Shown: positions 1 to 10,899 of the stretch, piece by piece
Layout of the letters: each line of letters begins with the position of its first letter
How positions within the stretch are numbered: position 1 is the first letter of the stretch
From: Metopolophium dirhodum
Taxonomy: Eukaryota > Arthropoda > Insecta > Hemiptera > Aphididae
Assembly (NCBI RefSeq): GCF_019925205.1
Contig: NC_083564.1
Location: 25,954,447-26,018,446 of the forward strand
Reading direction: 5' to 3'
DNA length: 64,000 nt
The notes under the pieces: generated by a model
Database searches by the model: none
What the model was told of the DNA's origin: nothing
The model's input: the letters and a program-made list of their open reading frames with translations, nothing else
Translations under genes and position numbers: made by a program

Positions 1-3000
1 GAAAGTGACCCAAGAAATGTAAAGGCACATTTTCGAAGAGGGTCATGTTTTAAAGCTATATCTATGTATTGCTTAGTAAGTATTCTGAAATATCTTATTA
101 AACTGTTTATCAGTTATAGATATTTAGTATTGTATTTTTTTATGACAGGCATTAAGATCATTTGAATCCACATTAAAATATGATTGTAACAATGCAAATG
201 CCCTCAATTTTGTAAAAGAATTAAAAAATATAATAACAAACATGCATCCAAAAAAATTAATTAGGTAATATTTATATTCAAATAACAAAATGTATTAAAT
301 CATTTTTTTATTTTTATTATATAATTTTCTCTTTTTCTAGAGTTCGGGAAATAACTAGGCACTATGATGAAACTGTATGGGACATAGAAGACCCATTCCA
401 CGTATCTTATATGGAACTTTCAGAGTTAAGCAAAGACAATGTTGAGTATGTGTATGAAGCGGATTCTTTTGGTTGTTTAACAGAATGTGTTTGTCAATTG
501 TGTCCTTGGCACGAGTGGCAACAACGTAAAAAAAAATGGGGTCGTCCTAAAATGTTTAAAAATGAAGGAACCAGGAAACGTTGGCAATTTTTAACACCTG
601 ATATTGTGCCTGTATTGATGTCTAAATCTTTAGCCCCGGAAATTCAAAAACCAAAAAGAATGAACGTTACTGAAATCAATTCTGCTAAAATAAATGGTCA
701 TCATAATTCAACGGTTCTTATTTGGTTTTTAGACATTATGTCATAATTTTATTCACTTTATTATAGTAATTATATTCATATTTTTGTACATTACAGAAAA
801 TTTGCAATAATGAAATTAACTCGGCTAAAATGAATGGCCATTATAATTCAACGGTAAAATTTATTTCTTTGATTTAAGTTTATAATTACTTAAGTTTACT
901 TTATTGTTATAATTATAATGTGAATTTCAGAAAATGAATGGTAATGTAATCAATGGAATTGATAAATCTCCCTGTAAAAATTGTGACAACGACGAAATAA
1001 GTATGAAACCAGTGTCTAATGTTAAAGAATTTTTACAAACTTGGAAAATAGCCAGTCAAAAAAATAATTATGAATTATATCATAAACTATTGCGGAGTAT
1101 TAAACCACAAGATTTACCTAGGGGTAAGTACTATGATGATGGTTATCTTGACATATTGACACATAATGTCGTACTAATCTGAATAAAGATGGCAAGCGTG
1201 CAAATCATAGTGAATTACAAGGCCGTCAGTAGGATAGAGGGGGGGGGGGGGGGGGAAAGAAGCCGTGCCATCCTCCCACTATTTAGAAGATATACATTTT
1301 ATAAACTCAATTTTTAAAATTTAAAATTTAAACAAATATTTTTTGTTACCTCTCGAGAAATATGTGCGGTTTTGGTGAAAAAGTGTAGTAATGACTATGT
1401 TATATGTTAGAATATGAAATCCTTAGATGATTGTTACAAATTTGACCAAATTGTTAAATGCAAACATAAAAAGTATTGTAGATAAGTAATATTATAATTT
1501 CCTTGAACACTTAAAATTGTTAAGAGGATTTCATACCCACTTGTATTGTTTGTATCTTACAAACTTAAGTTATAACATATTAAATTTTACGTTAACAATA
1601 ATCTATTTTACTCAGTTATTTTTAAAGTTAGAGTGAATTAATTTATTATAAAATTTAAATGTAAGATTAATATTTGAAAGGCTGCTATCCAAACTTAAGA
1701 AATGTATACCCCCAACATATTACATTCTCATTAAATCTTATCTTGAAGATCGTTACTTTCAAATTCGTCTTGGATCTGCATTTTCTAGTGTAGCAGGTAT
1801 CAGTTCCGCAAGGAGGAATTCTATCCCCAGTTTTGTTCAATATTTATATCTCAGACCAACCTACTATGCCCAATACCTTAGTGGCGGACTACGCAGATGA
1901 CAAAGCTATAATATCAACTAGCGCAGACCCTGTTTTATCTTCCACTTATCTTCAAAATAATCTCTCCCAAATGGAGGACTGGTACAGGAAATGGCGGTTT
2001 AAAATCAATCAAACAAAATCTGTTCATACAACTTTCACCCTTAAACAAGCCCAATGTCCGGCTGTAACTCTCTATGACATCCAAATTCCCTCAACCCCTA
2101 CGGTTAAATATCTCGGACTAACACTTGATCGCCGTCTCACTTGGGCACACCATATTAAAACTAAACGGTCACAGCTGAATTCCAGGCTACGCATGCTTAA
2201 AACACTCCTCATTAACAATAAATACACAAACTTAAACACTAAGCTACTATTGTACAAATCCCTTCTCAAACCTATATGGACCTACGGCATACAACTTTGG
2301 GGCAATGCCAAAATCTCAAATCTTAAAAACATTCAAACTTTTCAAAATATTACACTTAGAAAAATTACTAACTCCCCCTCTTACATATCAAATCTCACCC
2401 TCCACGTTGATCTCCGTCTAAAAACTGTCCAAGAAGAAGCAAAACACTTCTATAAGCGTTTTCATGATCGTCTCATATCCCACACAAATCCATTAATCCG
2501 TGAATTAGCGTCAAACGAAATTCCTGGTAATCCTCATAGACGACTAAAAAGAAAATGGTGCAGAGATCTCCTTAACTAAAAAATAAGTCAATAGGAAGTG
2601 TCACTACTGGGTGGCTTCTTCCAACAACTCATTCACGTCTTTGTAAATTAGCCCATATTCTTATTGTGTCTCTGGGTACAGATGGTATATTTCTTATAAA
2701 AAAAAAAAAAAGATTAATATTTAGGGTTTTTATGAGGCTTTTATTGATATTTTAATTTATTACAAAACTGGTTATGAACATTTTAAAATAGTAATTTTTA
2801 GTAAATTTTAAAATAATCATAACTTGCTTCAAAATTAAAATATCAATAAAAGCCTCCTAGTGGAAGTAGCATCCTTTTAATCAGATTTGCATGTTCTTTC
2901 TTCTAACAACACTATATATTTAAAACATATTTTATATTATGTTTTAGTATATCAAGAAATCTATTATTTTGTTATTTAATTTTGTGTAAAATCTATTGAT

Positions 3001-5024
3001 TTGTAATATATTTCTATTTTTATTTCTATTATTGTTTTAAGTACTTATTTCACCCCATTGTACATATTTATAAAAATGTGTTAGCGAACTCAGAAAATAT
3101 AACCTATCTACTTCTATCATTTATCTACAATTGAGTATTTTATAATGTTGACACATTTTCTATATTAATTTCCTATTGATAAAAAAACCCTATTATACAA
3201 CACATTAGCATAAATATTTGTCTACCAGCATTTAGTAATCTCTGATAGTGTGCTTGCCATACAGACCTTTAATAATGCCCTGATCACCAGTCTCTGACAT
3301 TTATATGTATTTATTACTATTTACTTATACTTATTATTTTAAAATAATTAATAACTAATAACTGTATTTTATTTAGTTATAAGTACAAATTTGGATGAAG
3401 AAATCATGTCCAAGTTTTTGGAAACCCTGAACCAAAAGTTTGATCCCAATAGCGAATTAGATCTTATTGTAGAATACTTAACAGCCATGACCAAAGTTAA
3501 TCGGTTTAATCTTATTGTAAAGATGTTAGACAACAAAGTTAAAGAAGGTAAAATATACATTTACTAATTATTATTTTAGTAGTTTTTGTAAAAATAGTTT
3601 CTACTATTAATTATTATCAACTAATACAACTTCATTTCAAACATGATCATAAACTTTTATTTTTGTCCTTAGAATAAATTTAAATTAAAATAAATTTTTA
3701 ATTTCTTCAGTATCAGTATCTTGTTTGATGGGAAAGTGAATCTAATTGGTGCATTTAGGAGGTCAAAATTAAAAATTGCAAATAGTTTTTAAAAGCGCCG
3801 GGAAAAACAAGGAAAAACGGGAATTATAACGCAAAATTTTGTTGACGGCATTGTCAGTTTTCAATTTTTTTAGTTTTTTTTTCTATGAATGTCAATAAAA
3901 TTTTATTTGTTGGGTTAAAAAGATTGAAAATTTAATACAAGGCTCCTACTATATTGTTACAATGGCGTTTGAAAAATATTAAAAATCTTAAGTGACATTT
4001 TTTTTATAAAAGCATTTAAAGTTCAAATCTTGACAAAATACGGAAAAATTACAAAAATTAGCAAATTATTTTGAGTTGAGAATTCACAAAAATGAACAAA
4101 ATGTTATACAAGATTCCTCATAAGTTTGTCTACCTTTATCAAAAAAAAAAATTCTACAAGCAAATCGAATTAAATTTTTATGAGCGTTTGAAGTTCATAT
4201 TTTTACAAGATTGGATGATCACTCGATTTCTCATGTAGCGATTTTGTTATTTTGTTGTAATTCAAAAACAAATAACTGTAGATACATGAAAATTTTATTG
4301 AATGTTTATATTCTCATTTTCTATACACCATAAAATTTCAATTTTTTTTTCTATAAATATTAATATAATTTTATTTGTTTAATCACAAAGCGTGAAAATT
4401 TAATACAAGGCTTCTGGTATATTTTTACTATAGCAGTTTGAAAACTATTAAAAATACATATGCACAATTTTTTTTTATAAGTATATATTAATTAAGTATA
4501 AACCAAGAATAAAGATTATAGTTTATTTTTTGTAATTTTATAATATTAATTCAACTTACCGTCCACCGTATTGATAATAAGTAATAACAATATAAAATAT
4601 CTACACTGACAAATTGTCACCGCTCAGAATCGTTTTTCGTATACAGTGATAATATTATATCATTGAATTCAAATTTAATACCATCCATTATACAGTGACC
4701 CACTTGTAACCTACTGTATAGCAGAGCAACATTCACTTACCCACCTTTTCTTTTTATATCATTTATATCATTAATCTATTATTCTTATGAAAAGTATTGT
4801 ATCTTAATAAATATTGTAACTTTAAATCAACATAATATATGTTAATACCTGTATGAATTGTAGAAAATTCTTGTTATTTAATAGTTTTAAATGTTATTAT
4901 TCTTAACATTATTGAATGTATGTTTAAGTTAATAAAATATATATTTTATATTTCAGGTTTCCAACCACTACTAGAACGTGTTCATCGCCATACAAAAAAT
5001 AATTTGTTCTCATCATTATTATGA
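1..5024 (+). CDS. RPAP3/SPAG1-like TPR co-chaperone, 3' part (7 exons)
   Basis: Seven exons join in phase: 1-75, 149-264, 341-713, 797-853, 931-1123, 3377-3547 and 4957-5024 (TGA 5022-5024); the 5' end lies outside the window. The first two exons give a TPR-type helical repeat (NVKAHFRRG... then ALRSFESTLKY). The exon at 931-1123 (EFLQTWKIASQKNNYELYH, then LLRSIKPQDLP) and the exon at 3377-3547 (NLDEEIMSKFLETL, then YLTAMTKVNRFNLIVKML) read as an RPAP3_C domain. Known family members are TPR scaffolds that work with HSP90 and the R2TP complex in assembly of RNA polymerase II, PIKKs or dynein arms. The middle (residues coded by 341-713, with a CVCQLCPWHEW stretch and a basic run) is not recognised. 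All junctions are GT-AG and each leaves the reading frame open. RPAP3 and SPAG1 cannot be separated without the N-terminus. AATAAA lies at 5170-5175. Confidence 0.8.
683..950 (+). repeat. Tandemly duplicated mini-exon linker in the RPAP3-like gene
   Basis: The end of the exon at 341-713 codes EINSAKINGHHNST. The whole next exon (797-853, 19 codons) codes a near copy, EINSAKMNGHYNST, and the exon at 931 starts KMNGNVINGI. DNA around both donor sites (cataattcaacg, then gt) also matches. This looks like a local duplication that added a 57-base phase-0 exon between the TPR and RPAP3_C parts. Confidence 0.7.
1676..2710 (+). mobile_element. 5'-truncated non-LTR retrotransposon (Jockey-like LINE) with 12-bp TSD
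   Basis: A reverse-transcriptase fragment in the sense orientation lies inside the 1124-3376 intron. The catalytic YADD motif is at 1890-1901. Further RT and thumb motifs follow (WRFKINQTKS, PTVKYLGLTLDRRLTW, YGIQLWG). The element ends in an A-run at about 2698-2710. AGATTAATATTT occurs at 1664-1675 and again at 2711-2722, which is a clean target-site duplication and fixes both ends. The copy is 5'-truncated, as LINE insertions usually are. Confidence 0.9.
1833..2579 (+). pseudogene. LINE reverse transcriptase fragment
   Basis: The open frame of 248 aa covers the RT palm from just upstream of YADD to the element's C-terminal region. The preceding RT motif (the region coding SYLEDRYFQIRLGSAFS, 1734-1793) is in another frame. 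A one-base indel near 1798-1812 separates it from the part that reads into the PQGGILSPVLF-type motif. No upstream endonuclease domain is present, so the copy cannot move on its own. Confidence 0.85.
3705..4750 (-). repeat. Dispersed repeat family A, copy 1 (minus), in the last intron of the RPAP3-like gene
   Basis: In reverse complement this starts with the family head (GCTCTGCTGTACAGTAGG-like text at 4724-4740, then the CGATTCTGAGCG core at 4622-4633) and runs to the TTTGACCTCC / CACTTTCC region near 3730. It is diverged from the copies at 25021, 36905 and 62805. It is non-coding. Confidence 0.75.
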
Positions 5025-5169
5025 TTATAACTTGTATCAATGATGTGTTCCTCTAATTGAGTAAATAATAACAAGAAAATGTATTCATCTTCCTCTTTTT
5101 TTGTAACATGAAGAATGTTTTATTGCGGTCACTACGTTTTTGTTATGTCCGAGAATTAAAAAAAAACTA

Positions 5170-5175
5170 AATAAA
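5170..5175 (+). terminator. Polyadenylation signal AATAAA for the RPAP3-like gene
   Basis: An AATAAA hexamer lies about 145 bases after the TGA stop at 5022-5024. The region is AT-rich, so the signal is plausible but not decisive. Confidence 0.4.
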
Positions 5176-6640
5176 TGTTAAAATGAATAATAAAACAAAA
5201 TGTAATTTCAAATGAAAACTATACAAGTCTGATTAATATACCTATCAAATCGTTTTAAGAATTAAAAATGAAATACAATATAGTATATTAAAGTATACCC
5301 TATTTAATGTTATTAACAAATGTGTACAATTTTATATAATAATAATAACTAAATAATGTCTCTGTACCGGATAATTGATAATAATATTATGTATTTGGAC
5401 TTATTGATAAATCGCAAATAATACAAAAATTCTATGTGTAATATTTTATCTTTCCAGTACTTACCTCTGCTGCCAAGGTTATTATTTACAGCTCAAATTC
5501 TAAATTAACAAATATTATATTCACTCTTAACGTGCAAAAGGGTAATTAATTCCAAAGTTGGTATCCAGCAACTGATTTAACATTAACATCATTGAATAAG
5601 CCACCTTGAATATTATTTATATTATGCAAAATCCCATTCAATTATTGTAAATTGTTGTCATTCCTGGATTAAGAGGCCCAGTTCCAGTTTTTCAAATTGA
5701 TTGCAATTCTATAAAATTTGAAAATTTAATTTTATGTTTTAGTTGCCATAATTATAATACTTTTCCACTATTCTACTACCTGGTATCTATTTAGGGGGGT
5801 TGATAAAGTGTATTATATTGAGAAAAAAATTACTTCATCGGAATAATTCTCAGACCTTGTAGAATTGTCGGATTTTGATAACAATTTTTTAACTTAAATA
5901 AGAAGACTTCCTACAAGCTTCCTATAAGCCCCCTCCCCCCCCCCCATGTGAATTCAGCCCCCCCCACCAAATTTATTATCGTATTAATGTAATTTTTGTT
6001 AAGAAAAAAATTAAAATATGACCTACGTCTGTAGTGGGTGCATAATACATAAAAATAAATTTAAAAAAAATCAAGGGTATACTCGTATTTTATAAAAATT
6101 GTTCAGAGATTTTAAATGTTTTGTATACAGTGTATACATAATTACATATAAACGATAAACCTATTACTATTATCGCGAATAATATTAATAGTTTTAGTTT
6201 TATGTTTGTGTTTAGCACGATAATGTAGACAATAGATATCAATTTCGTTTTAGTAGTTAGGGCTTACTTAGTATAAAAAAAATATATAAATATTGATGTG
6301 GAATCGGTCTTAAATAACTTTGCAAAAACTCAAAGAAGAATTAATTTAATTTTGTAAATATTAATTAAAATAAAATTGTATACATTTATTATTTTATATG
6401 ATTGTGATTTTTTAAATTGAATTAAACTTTTATCTTGCAACATTACGGCCGTTAGTGATAATAACTAAAAATAATAATTTAGTGATTATTTTGATCATTT
6501 AAAGGTATGGGGACAAAGCCTCAACTTATAATTTTTAGTTAAAAAATAATAGGGCTGAAGCTCCCCCCCCCCCCCCATTGAAATTCCCTATTTACACCTA
6601 TGGAAATGAAGACTCTTTTTTTTTGTTGTAATTCACAAAT
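5176..6640. other. Intergenic, AT-rich, no gene seen
   Basis: No supported ORF or splice chain was found. Homopolymer C tracts at about 5931-5945 and 6561-6575 sit in text resembling ends of common low-copy repeats (gctgaagctcccccc; compare the complementary text at 60360-60390). Confidence 0.5.
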
Positions 6641-6649
6641 ACATTTTTA

Positions 6650-6990
6650 TACGAACGTCTCTCCAGCACCACCCATTCAAAAATTTTACAATTTTTTTTT
6701 ACAGGAAATTAGCATGTAATTAGCATGAATTTGCATGACAAAATATACAACTCTATGACAAAAAATGATGTGCGGTGCTGGAGAGACGTCTCACCAGCAC
6801 CGCCCAACGTGAAAAATTAAAAATAATAACAAACTCGATATACCAAAATGTAGCACGTGATTAGCACGAATTTGCACGATATACCCCGAAATTCGCACGT
6901 GTCTGGTCCGCGAACAAACCACGTTCGAATATTTCGCGCGTCTCGCCAGCACCGCCCAAAATGGAAATTTTGCGAAAATCAAAAAACTGT
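6650..6990 (-). repeat. Repeat family B (GGTGCTGG-AGACG), single copy
   Basis: This is the reverse complement of 19685-20035, with long near-identical stretches. It includes a sub-unit with TTTGTCATGCAAATTCATGC and a GC-richer sub-unit with CGCGGACCAGACACGTGCG. Both sub-units carry a GCTGGMGAGACG box and a CATGCTAATTACATGCTA-like or CGTGCTAATCACGTGCTA-like box, which suggests they arose from one ancestral unit. Confidence 0.8.
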
Positions 6991-6992
6991 TT

Positions 6993-7052
6993 ATGCGATC
7001 AAATATTTCATATTTTCAGGTTATTCTGAACCACCTATTATACCATCGGGGT
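6993..7052 (+). pseudogene. Orphan 60-bp fragment of the transposase-USP gene (intron end plus exon start)
   Basis: The text at 6993-7046 is essentially identical to the reverse complement of 13476-13520, which is the intron 4 acceptor and the first codons of the large exon of the minus-strand gene at 17771-10900 (GYSEPPIIPSG). It directly abuts repeat family B. It therefore marks a rearrangement or a deleted second copy of that gene. Confidence 0.75.
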
Positions 7053-7060
7053 TATATAAA

Positions 7061-7732
7061 TCATTGTTTTAAAACGATCTGTCAGCCTAAACATATTTTA
7101 CTATAGGTAGGTATATTGGTACCTATATGGTATTTCTGTAAGTAATTTATTTTTCTATCAGTAGTACCAGGTTGAACTAACTCTTGACAAAAACTAATTT
7201 TCTATATTATAAATTATAATATTATTTTATACGATCTTGCTGGATGTTATTATTACCTAGTCAATAGTAAATACAATACAAACATACGGTTTTAATAGAT
7301 TTGTGGTAGCGAATAGCATAAAATAAATCTAAATATTTTGAAAATATTGTGACGTGCAATAAAGGTGCTTTTAAGTATTCCACTTATATTACTTGTATAA
7401 TACAAGTATTCATGTTAATATTAATTATGTTGAAATTTACATATGTAATGTCTTTGGAATTAAATTGGCCGTGTATTATATTTTAAATTTTGAACAATAT
7501 TATATTATTTTGTTGTCATGGAAATATTCGTTTGGATGTTTATTCATACGACCGATTACATATTTTGAATCAGTTTATATTTCGTAACGAACCGCTTAAC
7601 GAATTATTTTATTTTCTATAACATAAATATAATTTAATAATCAACTTTTGAATGTATTACTTATATCTTATTGTTTAATAATTTTTCTATAACCTTGCGT
7701 GAGGTAAAAAAAAAACGCTGAGGAGTCAACCT
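7061..7732. other. Intergenic, AT-rich upstream region
   Basis: Only short low-complexity ORFs are present. Nothing was recognised until the TATA box at 7733. Confidence 0.5.
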
Positions 7733-7740
7733 TATAAAAA
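7733..7740 (+). promoter_or_regulatory. TATA box upstream of the 311-aa gene
   Basis: TATAAAAA stands 127 bases before the ATG. A TCACT initiator-like pentamer follows about 33 bases later (near 7766). The local base composition rises sharply in GC just downstream, where the transcribed part would begin. Confidence 0.5.
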
Positions 7741-7866
7741 TCAAAAAAAGTTTTGCAAAACAACGTCACTACGTCAGGACGAGTGCAGAATAACCCGGCT
7801 GTTTGAAATTCGCAGAATTACGAGTTCCGCACCCATAGCGGATATCCGTCGAAAGACAACACTCAC

Positions 7867-8802
7867 ATGATGGCAGACGACGGAGCATATACGGCAGACG
7901 ACCCTACGCTGACCGTGGGGCCGAAAATTGTCTGTATCACTGAGCTCTGTGACCAACAACCGTCGGCGACGACATCCACATTGCAGGTGGAGGCCGATCA
8001 GAGGACGTTAGATTTAGCACCACTACTATCCCTGTGTCCAAATGACGAACTGTTGGAAGCTCCTGTTGGAATCTTGCAGGAGTGCGATTATCCATCGACA
8101 GACAACGTATATATGGTGGACGACAATAAATACACGACGAAAGATGAGCTTGATTCTCACGTGACACCGGTTAAAATCCAGCTGTTAGATGCACTGGCCG
8201 CCGATAGCGATTTTGTTCCGGATGAGGCAGCCGAAAGCACGACCATAGTTCCTATAGTCGTGGCCAAAAGTGATGGCGACGGGTTGGAGCCAGCGACAAC
8301 TACGATCCAAGTAAAGTCAGCGGTGACTGAACAGCTTGATTCTTACGTGGCACCGGTTAGAATCCAGCTGTTAGATGCACTGGCTGATGCTAACGATTTT
8401 GTTCCGGACGAGGCAACCAAAAGCACGACCATAGTTCCTATAGTCGTGGCCAAAAGTGATGGCGACGGGTTGGAGCCAGCGATGACTACGACCCAAGTAA
8501 AGTCAGCGGTGACTGAACAGCTTGATTCTTACGTGGCACCGGTTAGAATCCAGCTGTTAGATGCACTGGCTGATGTTAACGATTTTGTTCCGGACGAGGC
8601 AACCAAAAGCACGACCATAGTTCCTATAGCCGTGGCCAAAAGTGATGGCGATGGGTTGGAGCCAGCGACGACTGCGGTCCAAGCAAAGTCAGCAGCAGCA
8701 GAAAAACCCCGGCAAGGTCGTCGTAGATCGTTCTTATCGGCAGTGGGGAGGCGGCTCCTCAAGTTCGGGAGGACGTTATGCTGCTGTTGCTGTTGCAAAT
8801 AG
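7867..8802 (+). CDS. Uncharacterised protein with three 62-residue repeats and a polybasic/hexacysteine tail
   Basis: This is a single-exon ORF of 311 aa with GC content well above its surroundings. I do not recognise the family. Residues 1-94 are acidic and non-repetitive. Residues 95-156, 157-218 and 219-280 are tandem repeats of exactly 186 bases, starting at 8149, 8335 and 8521, each with VAPVRIQLLDALAD and STTIVPIVVAKSDGDGLEPA. Repeats 2 and 3 are almost identical in DNA. The C-terminus is strongly basic (RQGRRRSFLSAVGRRLLKFG), followed by TL, six cysteines and a final lysine at 8781-8799. No signal peptide or transmembrane segment is seen. The tail resembles S-acylated membrane anchors with a basic patch, so inner-membrane association is an inference. 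The start could be either of two adjacent ATGs (7867, 7870); the second has the better context. AATAAA is at 9018-9023. Confidence 0.75.
   Translation: MMADDGAYTADDPTLTVGPKIVCITELCDQQPSATTSTLQVEADQRTLDLAPLLSLCPNDELLEAPVGILQECDYPSTDNVYMVDDNKYTTKDELDSHVTPVKIQLLDALAADSDFVPDEAAESTTIVPIVVAKSDGDGLEPATTTIQVKSAVTEQLDSYVAPVRIQLLDALADANDFVPDEATKSTTIVPIVVAKSDGDGLEPAMTTTQVKSAVTEQLDSYVAPVRIQLLDALADVNDFVPDEATKSTTIVPIAVAKSDGDGLEPATTAVQAKSAAAEKPRQGRRRSFLSAVGRRLLKFGRTLCCCCCCK
8149..8703 (+). repeat. Three coding 186-bp tandem repeats
   Basis: Units start at 8149, 8335 and 8521. Period 186 is a multiple of three, so the frame is preserved. Unit 1 differs from units 2 and 3 at many sites, while 2 and 3 differ at only a few. 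That is consistent with a recent duplication or gene conversion of the last two. Confidence 0.95.
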
Positions 8803-10060
8803 TGTGGTAGGTACACCGATACCGCTATATGGTGCGCTCGATTGCATCTGTGAGATGACAACGAGTTGAGAAGACAAGAGGGATGCAAAAAGAGATGTTG
8901 ACTGGTGTCATCAATCCAAAATTTAAGTTTATAATTTATTAAAATTCATTTTGTTTAATTTTCGTTTTGTTGAAAAACTTTAATATTATAATGATTGTTA
9001 ATTTGCTCATATTATCAAATAAACAATGAAGCATAACATATGTAAATATTAATTATACATGTAAATTTTTACTTCGAATACCGTCAAATTTTTTTCTGAT
9101 TGTTATAAAAAATAAAAATGTGAGAAATAAAAAAAAATGTACATAATCATAAGTAATAACAATAAAACAAATAATATAATTTAATGTGTACATTCGTCTT
9201 TAACACTAATTACTTTATATTTTTATGATTATTATATTTATAAGTCGTATTTTATTGTTGAATAAGGCCTAACACGGGAGATACCGGTACCGGACAAATA
9301 GAACCATGACAGAGGTATAGCTAAATTGCCTATCCATAACGCCGTGTAATCATAACAATAATATTGAAATACACGAAGAAAAAAAACTAACGGCATTACA
9401 GAAGAAGATAAAAGTACAACAATATTTTTAGACAATTTGATTTACAAAAAATTTTTTATCGTGGAAGCCCATGCAGTAAATAATATAACTAATTTTTTTT
9501 AAAAAAAACGTCAAATTTACAAGTATACGAAAATGTAGATAATAATATTAAATATTCATATACCAATAATTATTAAGTTTACATAGGTACCCAAGATAAA
9601 CAACTGTATAATTCATTCAATGTTTAAGGTTTACATTTTAACATTTTTTCTGCGGAATAATAAAATATTTTTTTAAATAAAATGTTTTAACTTGTTTTTA
9701 TCTACCTATATAATTTTGTCCTAACCAATTTCCACAATTTTATCTAACTTTAAAATTAAATTTCATATTTTAGTTACTACCTCAATTATAATACTTTTTC
9801 AGTTTTCTATAATTTATAATCTACTGTTAGATGCCCAAAAAAATGCAAAATAAACTTTCTTATTCTTATTCAAATGTACATAAAACAAATTTGTGACAAG
9901 ACGAGCATTGCACAGTAAGCTTTGAAAAACAATGCTAAGTGCATCGAAATCCCAGCCCTAGTTATAAGTATAGACAAGCGGAGTAGTGGACAAACATTTT
10001 GTGGGGTAATCCCGCGTACCACTTCATTCCACCATCTAAACTTTTTTATTTATTAAATTT
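8803..10060. other. 3' flank and intergenic DNA
   Basis: AATAAA occurs at 9018-9023. The remainder is AT-rich, with no supported gene. Confidence 0.5.
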
Positions 10061-10064
10061 TCAT

Positions 10065-10300
10065 TTTCCATTATTTTTTAGTTTTATTTCTAGAAATGTC
10101 AATAAAATTTTATTTGTTGGTTAAAAAAGCTTGAAAATGTAATAGAAGGCTCCTAGTATATTGTTTCAAAGGTAGATGAAAAATATTAAAAATATTTAGT
10201 CTCAGTTTTTTTTATAAGCATTTAAAGTTCAAAAATCACGAAAGTTAGCAAATTATTTTGAGTTGAGAATTCGTAAAAATTTTTCTTTTTAAATCTAAGA
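10065..10300 (-). repeat. Dispersed repeat family A, internal fragment
   Basis: It matches, in reverse complement, the internal part seen at 19260-19510 (CAAAATAATTTGCTAACTTTCGTGA... through TTTAACCAACAAATAAAATT). Neither end of the family is present. Confidence 0.7.
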
Positions 10301-10890
10301 TTTTTATTTTGGTAATAATACAAAACTGTGTACAAAGTTAAATTTGAGTTGCACCAAGTTTATATTTTTAAATTAAAGGTTTTCGAAACGTAATTTCTGG
10401 TTAAGAAAATTTTGAAATAAAGTTCCCCATTTTATATTTTAATTAATTTAACTTTAGTTTTACTCAGACGCATCCACGTTGAATCAAAATTAACATATAA
10501 TTTTGCTTTATTATCCCAATTTAATAAGTTTTCGGACTCTTCTCAGGCAGCTGAAGCTGGTTGAATCATAAAATACCTCCATTGGTATAGGCACCTATTG
10601 TATAAGTACAGGTATGAAGTATTTTATTCCCCACTCATTACACTTCTGCAGTATTATATTTAAGTATTTATTAGAACTTTACACAGAGTTTTTCAAACGT
10701 TTAATAAAAATTTAGTAAACAATCTTATTAAATTTTATTTTTTAAAATTGGTTACACTTAGAGGTTGGAATTTTTTTTAATAGATAACAATATATTGTCA
10801 AGTTATTTTAATGTAGTACCTATAAAATTTGAATTCAGTTAATCAAAATATTTTATTTGTACATTTTATGGTATACAAATGCTTTGATAA
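10301..10890. other. Intergenic, no gene seen
   Basis: AT-rich DNA. The reverse complement of 10891-10896 is AATAAA, just past the stop of the minus-strand gene and its likely polyadenylation signal. Confidence 0.45.
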
Positions 10891-10899
10891 TTTATTTTA

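Noticed and set aside
8529..8888. 119-aa minus-strand ORF over the 311-aa gene
   Set aside because: It mirrors the GC-rich tandem repeat and tail; the plus frame has promoter and poly(A) signals and repeat periodicity.
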